From: Paenibacillus terrae
GTDB lineage: Bacteria; Bacillota; Bacilli; Paenibacillales; Paenibacillaceae
Direction of reading: 5' to 3'
Length of the DNA: 60,843 bases
Assembly (NCBI RefSeq): GCF_005217525.1
Contig: NZ_PNXQ01000002.1
Location: 92,329-153,171, forward strand
The notes below the pieces were generated by a model, which had not been told where the DNA came from, ran no database searches, and saw nothing but the letters and a program-made list of their open reading frames with translations. Both the position numbers and the translations under genes were made by a program. Positions 46,296 to 54,852 of the stretch are shown here, one piece after another; the first letter of the stretch is position 1; the number at the start of each line of letters is the position of its first letter.

Positions 46296-46340
46296 TTGTA
46301 TATTTGCTTTTAAGTTCTTAAAATAAGTTCAAGTGAACTT
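46296..46340 (+). promoter_or_regulatory. Promoter and palindromic operator of the CNNM/CorC gene
   Basis: Plus strand: TTGTAT (46296-46301), 17-base spacer, TAAAAT (46319-46324), then at once AAGTTCA-AG-TGAACTT (46325-46340), perfect 7-base arms. Same geometry as the operator on the other strand. Confidence 0.75.
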
Positions 46341-46360
46341 AAAATGGAGTTCATTAAAAA

Positions 46361-47731
46361 TTGAACGAAAAAGGGATGAGTGAAAATTACATGGGTATAG
46401 GTGTCAGTCTATTTTTGTTCGCGGTGTTGATTATATTTAGTGCTTTCTTCGTGGCTACCGAGTTTGCGATTATTAAAATCCGTACCAGCCGGGTCGATCA
46501 GCTGGTAGTGGAGAACCGTAAAAACGCACTGGCGCTACAAAAGGTCGTCAATAATCTGGACGGCTACCTGTCCGCCTGTCAGCTTGGTATTACGATTACA
46601 GCGTTGGGACTCGGCTGGCTCGGTGAACCGACCGTGGTCAAATTGCTGGAGCCTCTCTTTCAACAGCTCAACATCAATGGGGAATTTTCACATATCCTGG
46701 CCTTTATTATTTCATTTGTCATTGTAACTTACCTGCACGTGGTTATCGGTGAACTGGCTCCCAAAACGCTGGCGATCCGCAAAGCGGAAGCAGTAAGCTT
46801 GTTGACCTCCCCGGTCATCGTATGGTTTAACCGGATTATGTATCCGTTTATCTGGCTCCTGAATGGCTCGGCCAACCGTTTGGTTCGTTTGTTTGGTCTT
46901 CAACCGGCAAGCGAGCATGAGGAAGCGCATTCTCAGGAGGAAATTCAGATCATTTTGTCCGAAAGCGTGGAAAGTGGTAAGATCAATAACACCGAATATG
47001 GCTACGTGAATCGTATCTTTGCTTTTGACGAGACCGTTGCCAAAGAAATTATGGTGCCACGTACAGATATGGTATGCTTGTTTACGAATCGCTCGCTGAA
47101 AGAAAACATGCTGACCATTCACGAAGAGCAGTATACCCGTTTTCCGGTGGCGACAGAGAACAAGGATCAGATCATCGGTATGATTAATACCAAGCAGTTG
47201 TTCCTTGAGTATGACCGCAACCCTGAGCTTGATTTCAATAGTCTGATTCAACCGATCCTGACTGTTCCGGAAGTGATACCTGTCAACACGCTGCTCAAAC
47301 GCATGCAGAAGGAGCAGGTTCATATCGCCCTACTCGTCGATGAATACGGCGGAACCTCCGGTCTGATTACTATTGAGGATATTTTGGAGGAAATTGTTGG
47401 CGAAATCCGTGACGAATTTGATAAGGATGAACGGAAGGAAATCGAGAAATTGACGGAGAACAGTTATTTGATGGATGGCAAGGTGATGCTTTCCGATCTG
47501 AGTGATCTGACTGGCTTGACGTTGGACGATGAGGATGTGGATACTGTCGGAGGGTGGGTGTATAGTCGGGTTCCGGAACCGAGACAGGGCAAGGAATTCA
47601 TAGAAGAAGATGTGAAATTTATCATTCGTGAAATGGGTAAAAATCGTATTCGACGGGTGGAGATTATTCTACACAATGTATCTCCTGTATCCGAATTGGA
47701 AGCGGAATCTGACACTTCTTCCCGGGAGTGA
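46361..47731 (+). CDS. CNNM/HlyC-CorC family membrane protein (Mg2+/Co2+ efflux type)
   Basis: 456 residues: CNNM transmembrane domain with about four helices (LFLFAVLIIFSAFFVATEFAII; SACQLGITITALGLGWLGEP; HILAFIISFVIVTYLHVVIGELAPK), two CBS domains (MVPRTDMVCLF; IQPILTVPEVIPV, LLVDEYGGTSGLITIEDILEEIVGEI) and a C-terminal CorC_HlyC domain. Relatives in Bacilli export Mg2+ or Co2+, although older annotation calls them hemolysins. The start is uncertain: TTG at 46361 has GGAG 11 bases upstream; ATG at 46391 (MGIGVSLF) fits homologue length better but has a weak ribosome site. Likely controlled by the palindrome directly behind its -10 box. Confidence 0.9.
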   Translation: MNEKGMSENYMGIGVSLFLFAVLIIFSAFFVATEFAIIKIRTSRVDQLVVENRKNALALQKVVNNLDGYLSACQLGITITALGLGWLGEPTVVKLLEPLFQQLNINGEFSHILAFIISFVIVTYLHVVIGELAPKTLAIRKAEAVSLLTSPVIVWFNRIMYPFIWLLNGSANRLVRLFGLQPASEHEEAHSQEEIQIILSESVESGKINNTEYGYVNRIFAFDETVAKEIMVPRTDMVCLFTNRSLKENMLTIHEEQYTRFPVATENKDQIIGMINTKQLFLEYDRNPELDFNSLIQPILTVPEVIPVNTLLKRMQKEQVHIALLVDEYGGTSGLITIEDILEEIVGEIRDEFDKDERKEIEKLTENSYLMDGKVMLSDLSDLTGLTLDDEDVDTVGGWVYSRVPEPRQGKEFIEEDVKFIIREMGKNRIRRVEIILHNVSPVSELEAESDTSSRE

Positions 47732-47803
47732 ACCGCTGTGACTTGAGCGGCTTGCACTGTGCACTTGACACTTGCGTCCACTCCTATTGAAATGACATAC
47801 TTC

Positions 47804-47833
47804 CAGGGCAAACGGCTTAGGCCGTTTGCCCTG
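47804..47833 (+). other. Strong hairpin between the CNNM gene and uppP
   Basis: CAGGGCAAACGGC (47804-47816) pairs perfectly with GCCGTTTGCCCTG (47821-47833) around TTAG. No T-run follows, and the uppP ribosome site begins 10 bases later, so it is not a classical terminator. It may stop or pause transcription, or protect a processed transcript end. Confidence 0.6.
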
Positions 47834-47859
47834 CACGCGTGTAAGGAGGCACTAATAAA

Positions 47860-48657
47860 GTGGATATTTTATCATCTATTATTATGGGTATTATTGAAGG
47901 GCTGACAGAGTTTTTGCCGGTCTCTTCGACAGGTCATATGATCCTGACGGCTGATCTTCTGGGGTTAAACACGGAGAATGATACGGTCAAAACGTTCGAG
48001 GTTATTGTGCAGTTGGGTGCTGTGCTGGCGGTTGTTGTATTGTACTGGCGCAGGTTCCTGAGCTTATTTGATTTCAGACGCAGAATCTCTAGCCAGCCGC
48101 GTCTGAACCTGCTACACATTATTTTGGCCATGATCCCTGCGGGTGTGATTGGCGTGCTGTTCCGTGATGTTATCAAGCAATACCTGTTTGGCCCTCAAAC
48201 TGTTCTGTACAGTCTGGTCATCGGAGGCTTGCTCATGATCGCGGCTGAAAAATTCCATCCACCCATTAAATCGCATACGGTGGATGACATTACGTATAAA
48301 CAGGCTTTTACGATTGGCTTGTTCCAGGTCCTGGCTTTATGGCCCGGCTTCTCCCGTTCAGGCTCAACCATGTCCGGGGGCCTATTCGCCCGTGTAAGCC
48401 ATACAGCAGCCGCTGAATTTACATTCTTGGTTTCTGTTCCAGTCATGCTGGGCGCATCGGGCATTGATATGATCAAAAGCATGGACCATCTGTCCATGAG
48501 CGATTTTCCGGTGTTCGCGGCAGGCTTTATCACTGCCTTTATCGTCGGAATGCTGGCGATCAAAACGTTCCTAGGTCTGCTCAAACGCTTGAGCCTGACT
48601 TCATTCGCCATCTACCGCTTCGTATTGGCGGCTGTGTTCTTCTTCGTTATTTTGTAA
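47860..48657 (+). CDS. uppP: Undecaprenyl-diphosphate phosphatase
   Basis: 265 residues, BacA/UppP family: [15 protein letters not shown] near the N-terminus and [19 protein letters not shown] near residue 165 hold the catalytic Glu and Arg residues. It dephosphorylates undecaprenyl diphosphate at the outer face of the membrane to recycle the wall-lipid carrier and gives some bacitracin resistance. Eight or so membrane helices. Start is GTG at 47860 with AAGGAGG 10 bases upstream. Confidence 0.95.
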   Translation: MDILSSIIMGIIEGLTEFLPVSSTGHMILTADLLGLNTENDTVKTFEVIVQLGAVLAVVVLYWRRFLSLFDFRRRISSQPRLNLLHIILAMIPAGVIGVLFRDVIKQYLFGPQTVLYSLVIGGLLMIAAEKFHPPIKSHTVDDITYKQAFTIGLFQVLALWPGFSRSGSTMSGGLFARVSHTAAAEFTFLVSVPVMLGASGIDMIKSMDHLSMSDFPVFAAGFITAFIVGMLAIKTFLGLLKRLSLTSFAIYRFVLAAVFFFVIL

Positions 48658-48720
48658 GCTGTTGTTTGTTGCCGCAGAGCCTTCATGCTTTTCAGCAACA
48701 ACAACTCTTTTCGTATGACA

Positions 48721-48771
48721 AAAAAGGGTTATCCCATGGCTGACAAATCAACCCATGGGATAACCCTTTTT
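48721..48771. terminator. Bidirectional terminator between uppP and the thioredoxin gene
   Basis: The 19-base arms 48721-48739 and 48753-48771 (AAAAAGGGTTATCCCATGG and its complement) pair perfectly around a 13-base loop, with the A and T runs included in the stem. It serves the convergent genes on both sides. Confidence 0.9.
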
Positions 48772-48796
48772 CTATTTCAGCATTTTGCATCATTCA

Positions 48797-49123
48797 TTAT
48801 TGCTTTGATTCCAACGTGGTCAGGTATTCAGAAATTTGTGCTGGCGTCTTGGCATATTTGCTGTGCAAATGAGCAATTTTTTCGCCGTTACGGAAAACAA
48901 GCAGGCTCGGGATTCCACGCACCTGATTTTCCTCGGCAATCGGCTGGAATTTCTCAGCATCAAGTGCAAAGAAGCGCTTATCTGCATTTTCCTCGATAAT
49001 GCCACCCATAAATTTATCCAGTGTCTTGCAATCCGGACACCAGGTTGTATCAAATTTTACGACCGTCAAGCCGTCACCGTTAATCAAATCCTGATACTGC
49101 TGCTGTGATTCGATGCGTTCCAT
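48797..49123 (-). CDS. Thioredoxin-family protein (YdbP-like)
   Basis: 108 residues, thioredoxin fold: VVKFDTTWCPDCKTLDKFM carries the active-site pair Cys29 and Cys32 in a CPDC motif, and GIPSLLVFRNGEKI the cis-Pro. No signal peptide, so cytoplasmic. CPDC rather than CGPC suggests a side thioredoxin, not the main TrxA. AGGAGG precedes the start. Confidence 0.92.
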   Translation of the reverse strand: MERIESQQQYQDLINGDGLTVVKFDTTWCPDCKTLDKFMGGIIEENADKRFFALDAEKFQPIAEENQVRGIPSLLVFRNGEKIAHLHSKYAKTPAQISEYLTTLESKQ

Positions 49124-49330
49124 TTGTTGGTTCCTCCTAAAGTATATTTATGAACGTCTCCATATTCAAATATGGATTATAAACCTGAGCTTATTCTTAT
49201 ATTGTAATGATTCTTTCATATATTGCAACTATGGCAAGTACACGTTCAAAAGTATGAACCAATTTATCGGTTGGCAAATCGCATTTCCGACCGTGTGACA
49301 AAGATTCCCTCTGTCCTGCCTGTACTTGTA

Positions 49331-50242
49331 TCAGCGGTATTGCGCATCATAGCGGTTAGCCCGGCTAATCTGCTGTAGCGCCTCCCGCTCCTGTTGGGTT
49401 AATGGCGGGAGACTTGCTGCTGCGATATTATGCTCCAATTGTCCCAATGAGCTTGCACCCGGGATGACAGCCGCGACAGCCGAATGAGACAGGCTATAAC
49501 GGATCGCCGTCTGCCCCATGCTGCGCTCTGCCCCCGTGAACGTCTTTAATTGCTTGCGTACGTCCAGCAGCTCCGCCTCTTCGTAGTCCAGATATCCCTT
49601 GGCTGCCTTACCCTCTCCTTCGGCGGTCAATACGCCGCTGGCGACAGGCCCGCGTGCAATGACACTGATTCCTCGCTCCTGAAGCAAGGACAGTACCTCT
49701 TCCTCTGCCCGACGGTCCAGCAAGCTATATTGATTCATGACGCTGACGATATTGGAACGTTCGACATATTCACGGATGACGTGAGGACGAATCGAGGAAA
49801 TGCCATAATAACGGATGACCCCCTCCCTTTGGAGCTGTTCAAAAGCCTCAATCGTTTCGTCGATGGGATCATCAATCGTCCCTCCGTGAAGCTGATACAG
49901 GTCGATATAGTCCGTCCCCAGGCGGCGCAGGCTTTCTTTGACCGCAGACAGGATATATTCTTTGGACGGGTCCCACCCCCAGCCCTCCTGACCCGGCATA
50001 CGCCGATTACCGACCTTGGTCGCCAAAACAACGTCTTGTCGCCGTCCACGGATCGCTGCACCCACGATTTCCTCATTACGTCCGTGATGGTACAAATCCG
50101 CTGTATCCAGCAGGTTCACGCCCCGATCCAGCGCTTCATGGATCAGGTAGACACCTTGCTGTTCCTCCGTACCGACCGACATACAACCCAGGCCAATCTC
50201 GCCTACCAGCAAATCCGAAGATCCCAGACGCTTTTTCTTCAT
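49331..50242 (-). CDS. Aldo/keto reductase
   Basis: 303 residues, (beta/alpha)8 barrel. Tetrad residues: Asp in NLLDTADLYHHG with Tyr four residues on, Lys in VLATKVG and His in LYQLHGG. ISVIARGPVASGVL is the strand 7 region and AAVIPGASSLGQLEHN the NADPH-binding part. It reduces aldehydes or ketones with NADPH; the true substrate is unknown. Single gene. Confidence 0.92.
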   Translation of the reverse strand: MKKKRLGSSDLLVGEIGLGCMSVGTEEQQGVYLIHEALDRGVNLLDTADLYHHGRNEEIVGAAIRGRRQDVVLATKVGNRRMPGQEGWGWDPSKEYILSAVKESLRRLGTDYIDLYQLHGGTIDDPIDETIEAFEQLQREGVIRYYGISSIRPHVIREYVERSNIVSVMNQYSLLDRRAEEEVLSLLQERGISVIARGPVASGVLTAEGEGKAAKGYLDYEEAELLDVRKQLKTFTGAERSMGQTAIRYSLSHSAVAAVIPGASSLGQLEHNIAAASLPPLTQQEREALQQISRANRYDAQYR

Positions 50243-50303
50243 ATATGGGTTCCCTCACTTTCAATAACGTGTAACATCAAATTTTGAGTATTACTCTATT
50301 ATA

Positions 50304-50363
50304 CGCAAAAAATAACCCCAAAGGGCATAGAGACTCCACGATCTCCAATCCTTTGGGGTTATT
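50304..50363 (-). terminator. Terminator of the siderophore importer operon
   Basis: AATAACCCCAAAGG (50311-50324) pairs perfectly with CCTTTGGGGTTATT (50350-50363) around a 25-base loop; on the minus strand TTTTTGCG follows. Confidence 0.85.
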
Positions 50364-50453
50364 GCACAAAGTCCATATTCCAATCGTGCTATCGGAACAA
50401 ACACTTGATGACCTTTCACCGTATGCAACTCTACATCGTGTACATGTTATCCA

Positions 50454-51437
50454 TTACAACGCGGCGTCAATTTCCTTGATCATTTCCGATACGGATTCCA
50501 GACCATTACCTGACAGATACCAGTAGTTCGGGTCAAGATACACAATATGGCCGTTTTTAAATGCATTGGTTTTCTTCACCAGTTCATTCTCAATCGTTTG
50601 TTTGCCTGTGACCTGTTCCTTGCCTTCCTTTACCACAACAGCCCCACGGTCAACGACAAAGATGTAATCCGGATTTTTTTGCTGTACATATTCAAATGAA
50701 ACCTTTTGTCCATGGGTGGATACTTTAATGTCAGGATCTACAGGAGTGACGCCCAGAGCGTCATGAATGATACCAAAGCGGGATTGCTCGCCATATGCGC
50801 TCAGGCTACCTTCATTCGTCAGAACAATCAGTCCTTTGGCTTTGCTCGCTACAGCCTTGTCATGTACGGCCTTGATGGAGCTATCAATCGTAGCCAATTC
50901 CTGTTTGGCAGCATCCTCTTTATCAAAAATTTGACCCAGTGTTTCAACGTTTTTCTTAAAGGAATTCACAAAATCCTTGGTGTCTACAGCCAACGAAATG
51001 GTCGGTGCAATTTTGCTCAATTCTTTGTACGCATCTGCCTGTCTGCCACCAATGATGATCATTCCAGGAGAAAGATCGCTGATTTTCTCGTAATCTGGTT
51101 CAAACAGCGTACCTGCACATGCATATTTGGAATCTTTATATTTGCTCAAATATGTAGGAAGATCCTGCTGTGCTACTGCGGCAACATCCACACCCAGTTT
51201 ATCCAATGTGTCCAATGCACCAAAATCAAACACAACAACATTTTTCGGATTAACCTTCACTTGAACCGGATTTTCATCCAGTGCATGCTTGACTTCAATG
51301 GTTTTGGGCTCGGTTGTTGCGGCAGATGATGAATCGTTTCCAGTTGCTTCCTGAGTGGCTGGAGCCGCTTTGCCACAGGCTGACACGATCAATACCAGCG
51401 CCAGTATTAGCGTTAAAAACATCATATTTTTCTTCAT
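50454..51437 (-). CDS. yclQ: Petrobactin-type siderophore-binding lipoprotein (YclQ-like)
   Basis: 327 residues: lipobox LVLIVSAC (Cys21), Thr/Ser-rich linker, then a FhuD/BtuF-type fold (KNVVVFDFGALDTLDKLGVDV, MIIIGGRQADAYKEL, QQKNPDYIFVVDRG). B. subtilis YclQ binds petrobactin and its precursor 3,4-dihydroxybenzoate. Last gene of a block in the same order as yclNOPQ; the whole unit stands behind a perfect Fur box. Confidence 0.9.
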   Translation of the reverse strand: MKKNMMFLTLILALVLIVSACGKAAPATQEATGNDSSSAATTEPKTIEVKHALDENPVQVKVNPKNVVVFDFGALDTLDKLGVDVAAVAQQDLPTYLSKYKDSKYACAGTLFEPDYEKISDLSPGMIIIGGRQADAYKELSKIAPTISLAVDTKDFVNSFKKNVETLGQIFDKEDAAKQELATIDSSIKAVHDKAVASKAKGLIVLTNEGSLSAYGEQSRFGIIHDALGVTPVDPDIKVSTHGQKVSFEYVQQKNPDYIFVVDRGAVVVKEGKEQVTGKQTIENELVKKTNAFKNGHIVYLDPNYWYLSGNGLESVSEMIKEIDAAL

Positions 51438-51449
51438 TTTACATTCCCC

Positions 51450-52208
51450 CTATGTGAAATAAACGCAAATTTTATGATCACCGATCTGTTGGATCGGAAT
51501 ATTCATATCGTACAAATCCTTTAATACCTGACTATCAATCATTTCGTTAGCAGTTCCCTGCTTTAACAGCCTGCCGTCCTTCATCCCCACGATATAGTCC
51601 GAATAGCAGGAAGCAAAGTTAATGTCGTGAAGCACCACCAGAATCGTTTTGCCGAGATCATCCACCAAACCGCGCAGCGTCTTCATAATCTGAACCGAAT
51701 GCTTCATATCCAGATTGTTCAGCGGCTCGTCCAACAGTATGTATTCCGTATCCTGAGCCAGAATCATCGCAATAAAAGCCCGCTGTCGCTGTCCCCCGCT
51801 TAGTAAATCAATATGCTTGTCCTTCATATCCTCCAGCCCCATGTAGGCCATGGACTGCTCGACCATTTGGCGATCCTTGCTGTTCAATCTGCCCTGGGAA
51901 TACGGAAAACGGCCGAAGCTGACCAGTTCCTTCACGGTTAAGCGGATGTTGACATCATTCGTCTGTTTTAAAATGGATATCTTCCGGGCCAGCTCATCAC
52001 TTTTCGTCAGGCCTATAGCCTGCCCATCAATAAGGATTTCTCCCTCATCACTGTCTGTCAGACGACTGATCATCGACAACAATGTGCTTTTTCCCGCGCC
52101 GTTGGGCCCAATAAAGGAAGTAATGGTGCCTTTCGGTACGGTGACGGATACCTGATCCACCACATTTTTATGCCCGTAGCGTTTGGATACGTTTATGACT
52201 TCTACCAT
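51450..52208 (-). CDS. yclP: Iron-siderophore ABC transporter ATP-binding protein (YclP-like)
   Basis: 252 residues, FepC/BtuD type ATPase: Walker A GPNGAGKSTLL, Q-loop LKQTND, signature LSGGQRQRAFIAMIL, Walker B YILLDEPLNNLD, switch His in VLHDINFA. It powers uptake by the two permeases encoded upstream. Overlaps the permease gene by 7 bases. Confidence 0.93.
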   Translation of the reverse strand: MVEVINVSKRYGHKNVVDQVSVTVPKGTITSFIGPNGAGKSTLLSMISRLTDSDEGEILIDGQAIGLTKSDELARKISILKQTNDVNIRLTVKELVSFGRFPYSQGRLNSKDRQMVEQSMAYMGLEDMKDKHIDLLSGGQRQRAFIAMILAQDTEYILLDEPLNNLDMKHSVQIMKTLRGLVDDLGKTILVVLHDINFASCYSDYIVGMKDGRLLKQGTANEMIDSQVLKDLYDMNIPIQQIGDHKICVYFT

Positions 52209-53152
52209 GATTTATTCTCCCGCAGCAAAAGGTACAGGAAGTACACCCCCCCGATAAAGTTAATAATGACGCTGACTGTTGTCGATAAGTCAAATACTCT
52301 CTCTGCCAGCAGTTGGCAGCCTGCCAGGGCAATGACACTGACACAGATAGAGGCCGGAATAAGATATCGATGCCGATAAGTCTTCATCACCTGATAGGCC
52401 ACATTTGCCACAATCAACCCGAGAAAAGTAATCGGCCCGACGAGCGCCGTGGAAATGGAGATGAGAACCGCCACGATCACCAGCAACCTTTTGATAATAA
52501 AACCGTAAGGGAGTCCTAAATTAATGGCATGTTCCCGTCCGAGCGACAGCACATCCAGATACTTGATGAACCTCCACGCATAAGCGAATACGAGCACTAG
52601 AATCACGACGGACAGCCACAGCAGCTCGGTGTTCACATTGCTAAAGCTGGCAAAACTTTTGTCCTGAATTTTGGCATATTCGTTCGGATCAATCAGCACT
52701 TCCATAAAGGTAGATAAACTGTTGAACAGCGTGCCGAACACCAGACCGACCAGCAGAAGAACATAAATCCCGCGTCCGTCCTTACGAAAAATTAATTTGT
52801 ACAATAAACCCGCGAACAGCACCATCAGTCCCACAGATAATAAGAAATTCAGCTCTCTGCTGGTCGAAATGAACGGTACGGAGCCAAATGCAAACACAAT
52901 GGTTGTCTGAATCAGCATATACAGTGAATCCAGTCCGATAATGCCCGGGGTCAAAATCCGGTTGTTCGTAATCGTCTGGAAAATAACCGTTGCAAAAGCA
53001 ATCGAGCCACCTGTCAGCATGAAGGCTGCAATCTTTTTCAGTCGTCGCGGCAGCGCGTAGTGCCAGGTATGCGGAAGATCTATAAACACGAAAGCAGCAA
53101 TCAACAGAAGCGCGGCAGCGGCTAATATGCCGATTTTTAATTTAGGATTCAT
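52202..53152 (-). CDS. yclO: Iron-siderophore ABC transporter permease (YclO-like)
   Basis: 316 residues, FecCD family with about ten membrane helices; GGSIAFATVIFQTITNNRILTPGIIGLDSLY and GLPYGFIIKRLLVIVAVLIS with TFLGLIVANVAYQ are the usual landmarks. Second permease of the heterodimer. It overlaps the first permease gene by 11 bases. Confidence 0.92.
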   Translation of the reverse strand: MNPKLKIGILAAAALLLIAAFVFIDLPHTWHYALPRRLKKIAAFMLTGGSIAFATVIFQTITNNRILTPGIIGLDSLYMLIQTTIVFAFGSVPFISTSRELNFLLSVGLMVLFAGLLYKLIFRKDGRGIYVLLLVGLVFGTLFNSLSTFMEVLIDPNEYAKIQDKSFASFSNVNTELLWLSVVILVLVFAYAWRFIKYLDVLSLGREHAINLGLPYGFIIKRLLVIVAVLISISTALVGPITFLGLIVANVAYQVMKTYRHRYLIPASICVSVIALAGCQLLAERVFDLSTTVSVIINFIGGVYFLYLLLRENKSW

Positions 53153-54095
53153 AGGCCCTTCCCCTCAACAGCAAATACAAGAACAACGCGCTCCCGATCA
53201 CACCAACCGTAAGCCCTACAGATATTTCATACGGATAAATGATGACCCGTCCCAAAATATCGCAAAACAACACAAAGACGGCGCCCAAGGTCGCGGTGTG
53301 GGCCAAACTTTTTTTTAGATTATCGCCCATATACATGCTAACCAGATTCGGTACAACCAGCCCCAGGAAAGGGATCGTTCCCACGGTCAATATGACTACG
53401 GAGGAAGCCAAAGCCACGATCACCAGACCGACATTGACGGTGCGCTTGTAATGTACGCCCAAATTTGCCGCAAAATCCTCGCCCATGCCTGCAATTGTGA
53501 AACGATTCGCATATATGTACGCCAATGCAACCAAAGGAACACTAAGATACAGCATCTCATAGCGACCACTCATCACCAGTGAAAAATCACCCTGCATCCA
53601 ACTGGAAATGCTCTGGATCAGATTGTATTTATAGGCGAAAAAGGTTGTCACCGAATTCAAAATGCCCCCGAACATCAAACCGACCAGCGGGATAAATACC
53701 GGGTCCTTGAACCGGATTTTGTCCAGTATTTTCATGAAAATTAGTGTCCCCGCCAGAGCAAACCCGAAAGCCGTCAGCATCTTCGTCCAAAATCCAGCCG
53801 CTCCAAACACCATAATAGCCATCAGTACACCTAATCGTGCCGCGTCCATCGTCCCTGCGGTGGTGGGCGATACAAATCGGTTCCGGGTAAGCTGCTGCAT
53901 AATAAGCCCACAGATACTCATACTCGCTCCTGCGATGATGATGCTGATCAAACGGGGGAGTCTGCTAATCAGGAGCACCTGCGCCTGATCGTCGGTTAAG
54001 TGGAACAAATCAAGTGGAGTTACATCATGAACACCGATAAAAACCGAGGCGAAGGCCAGTACCAGAAAAGCCAGTATTAAATAACGCAATTTCAT
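53142..54095 (-). CDS. yclN: Iron-siderophore ABC transporter permease (YclN-like)
   Basis: 317 residues, FecCD family, about ten helices: RLPRLISIIIAGASMSICGLIMQQLTRNRFVSPTTAG is diagnostic, and GTIPFLGLVVPNLVSMY is near the C-terminus. First gene of the four-gene importer. The Fur box and a good promoter lie within 130 bases upstream. Confidence 0.93.
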   Translation of the reverse strand: MKLRYLILAFLVLAFASVFIGVHDVTPLDLFHLTDDQAQVLLISRLPRLISIIIAGASMSICGLIMQQLTRNRFVSPTTAGTMDAARLGVLMAIMVFGAAGFWTKMLTAFGFALAGTLIFMKILDKIRFKDPVFIPLVGLMFGGILNSVTTFFAYKYNLIQSISSWMQGDFSLVMSGRYEMLYLSVPLVALAYIYANRFTIAGMGEDFAANLGVHYKRTVNVGLVIVALASSVVILTVGTIPFLGLVVPNLVSMYMGDNLKKSLAHTATLGAVFVLFCDILGRVIIYPYEISVGLTVGVIGSALFLYLLLRGRAYES

Positions 54096-54159
54096 GTTCT
54101 AACCAAGGGAGCCTGTTCTCCAACAACCTGTACCAAGCTTCGGCCCTGCCCTCCCCTCC

Positions 54160-54178
54160 GATAATGATAATCATTATC
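54160..54178. promoter_or_regulatory. Perfect 19-bp Fur box
   Basis: GATAATGATAATCATTATC equals the classical Fur consensus at every position. It lies 65 bases upstream of yclN, between the -10 box and the gene, so iron-loaded Fur should repress the importer. Confidence 0.95.
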
Positions 54179-54196
54179 AAAAATTAACTAGCATAA

Positions 54197-54224
54197 ATTA
54201 TATCAGTCAAATCGTATCTGTCAA
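54197..54224 (-). promoter_or_regulatory. Promoter of the siderophore importer operon
   Basis: Minus strand: TTGACA (54224-54219), 16-base spacer, TATAAT (54202-54197), both matching the sigma-A consensus fully. The Fur box begins 18 bases downstream of the -10 box. Confidence 0.8.
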
Positions 54225-54328
54225 ATTTTTTTGAAAGGAGTAAAATTAAAAATAAGGAATTTTTGGGCCACAAACTTTTTTTATTAGAAATAAGTGCTAT
54301 TTAATCTTTATAATGCAGATGTTGCTAT

Positions 54329-54366
54329 GTAAATGAAAAAGAAGAAGTATCTCTGCCTCTTCTTTT
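54329..54366 (-). terminator. Terminator behind the Cys-rich small peptide gene
   Basis: AAAAGAAGA (54337-54345) pairs with TCTTCTTTT (54358-54366). On the minus strand the stem ends in a T-rich tract (TTTTTCATTT). It lies just after the stop of the extended peptide frame at 54372. Confidence 0.65.
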
Positions 54367-54371
54367 CGTGG

Positions 54372-54551
54372 TTAATTGTTAATTTTTGAGTTTTTCAGAA
54401 TAAACTTTATGTTACCCACTACCACCAATGCGGAAAGATATGGACTACAAATATTAGAGTCTTCCTGACAATCTCGGGTACATGAACCATCACAATGCCC
54501 TTACACTTCCATATCAAAATTCGCGTTCACCAAAACCTCAAGCTTTTCCAT
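54372..54551 (-). pseudogene. Cysteine-rich small peptide gene (RiPP-precursor-like) interrupted by one TAA
   Basis: On the minus strand AAAGGAGGTGGGGGAATT precedes an ATG at 54551 that reads MEKLEVLVNANFDMEV and then TAA (54503-54501). The same frame continues at once without any shift: GHCDGSCTRDCQEDSNIC, SPYLSALVVVGNIKF, ending ILKNSKINN at TAA 54374-54372, then a terminator. The 42-residue second part has four Cys spaced C-x3-C-x3-C-x6-C. An acidic/Asn leader-like head and a Cys-rich core look like a precursor of a ribosomally made modified peptide; TAA in place of GAA would restore one 59-residue protein. No modifying enzyme is seen nearby. It may be a pseudogene, a strain-specific mutation, a sequencing error or a coincidence. 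The two-component/ABC module to the right would suit self-protection, by inference. Confidence 0.45.
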
Positions 54552-54635
54552 AATTCCCCCACCTCCTTTCACTCCTAAAATACCATTGAAATAACCCTAG
54601 ACCCCCCCATTGTAAAAATTATCCTTTTTAGAATA

Positions 54636-54664
54636 TTGACTACATTTAGATGCCATCATTTTAT
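54636..54664 (+). promoter_or_regulatory. Promoter of the two-component operon
   Basis: TTGACT (54636-54641), 17-base spacer, TTTTAT (54659-54664), about 190 bases upstream of the response regulator start. Confidence 0.5.
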
Positions 54665-54852
54665 TATTTCAGTGATGCCTTCGCTCTTTTATGAAGAGTT
54701 TCCGAACAGTCCAGATAAACAATGAGCAAATCAGAGCAATATCCTGTAAACTGGAAGTAGAATATTCTATGACCCCCTTTAACATTTTACTGTGCGCTGC
54801 TTTCGAAACCCCAGCCCGGTGGCACGATTTTCAAAAAAATAGGAGGAAAACG

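Noticed and set aside
54442..54490. Short frame beginning MVHVPEIVRK inside the Cys-rich peptide region
   Set aside because: No ribosome site; the other frame has the strong site, the Cys pattern and a terminator.
54691..54852. 54-residue N-terminal extension of the response regulator
   Set aside because: AGGAGG stands immediately before the ATG at 54853, and receiver domains begin at MNHILIVEDD; the extension has no ribosome site.
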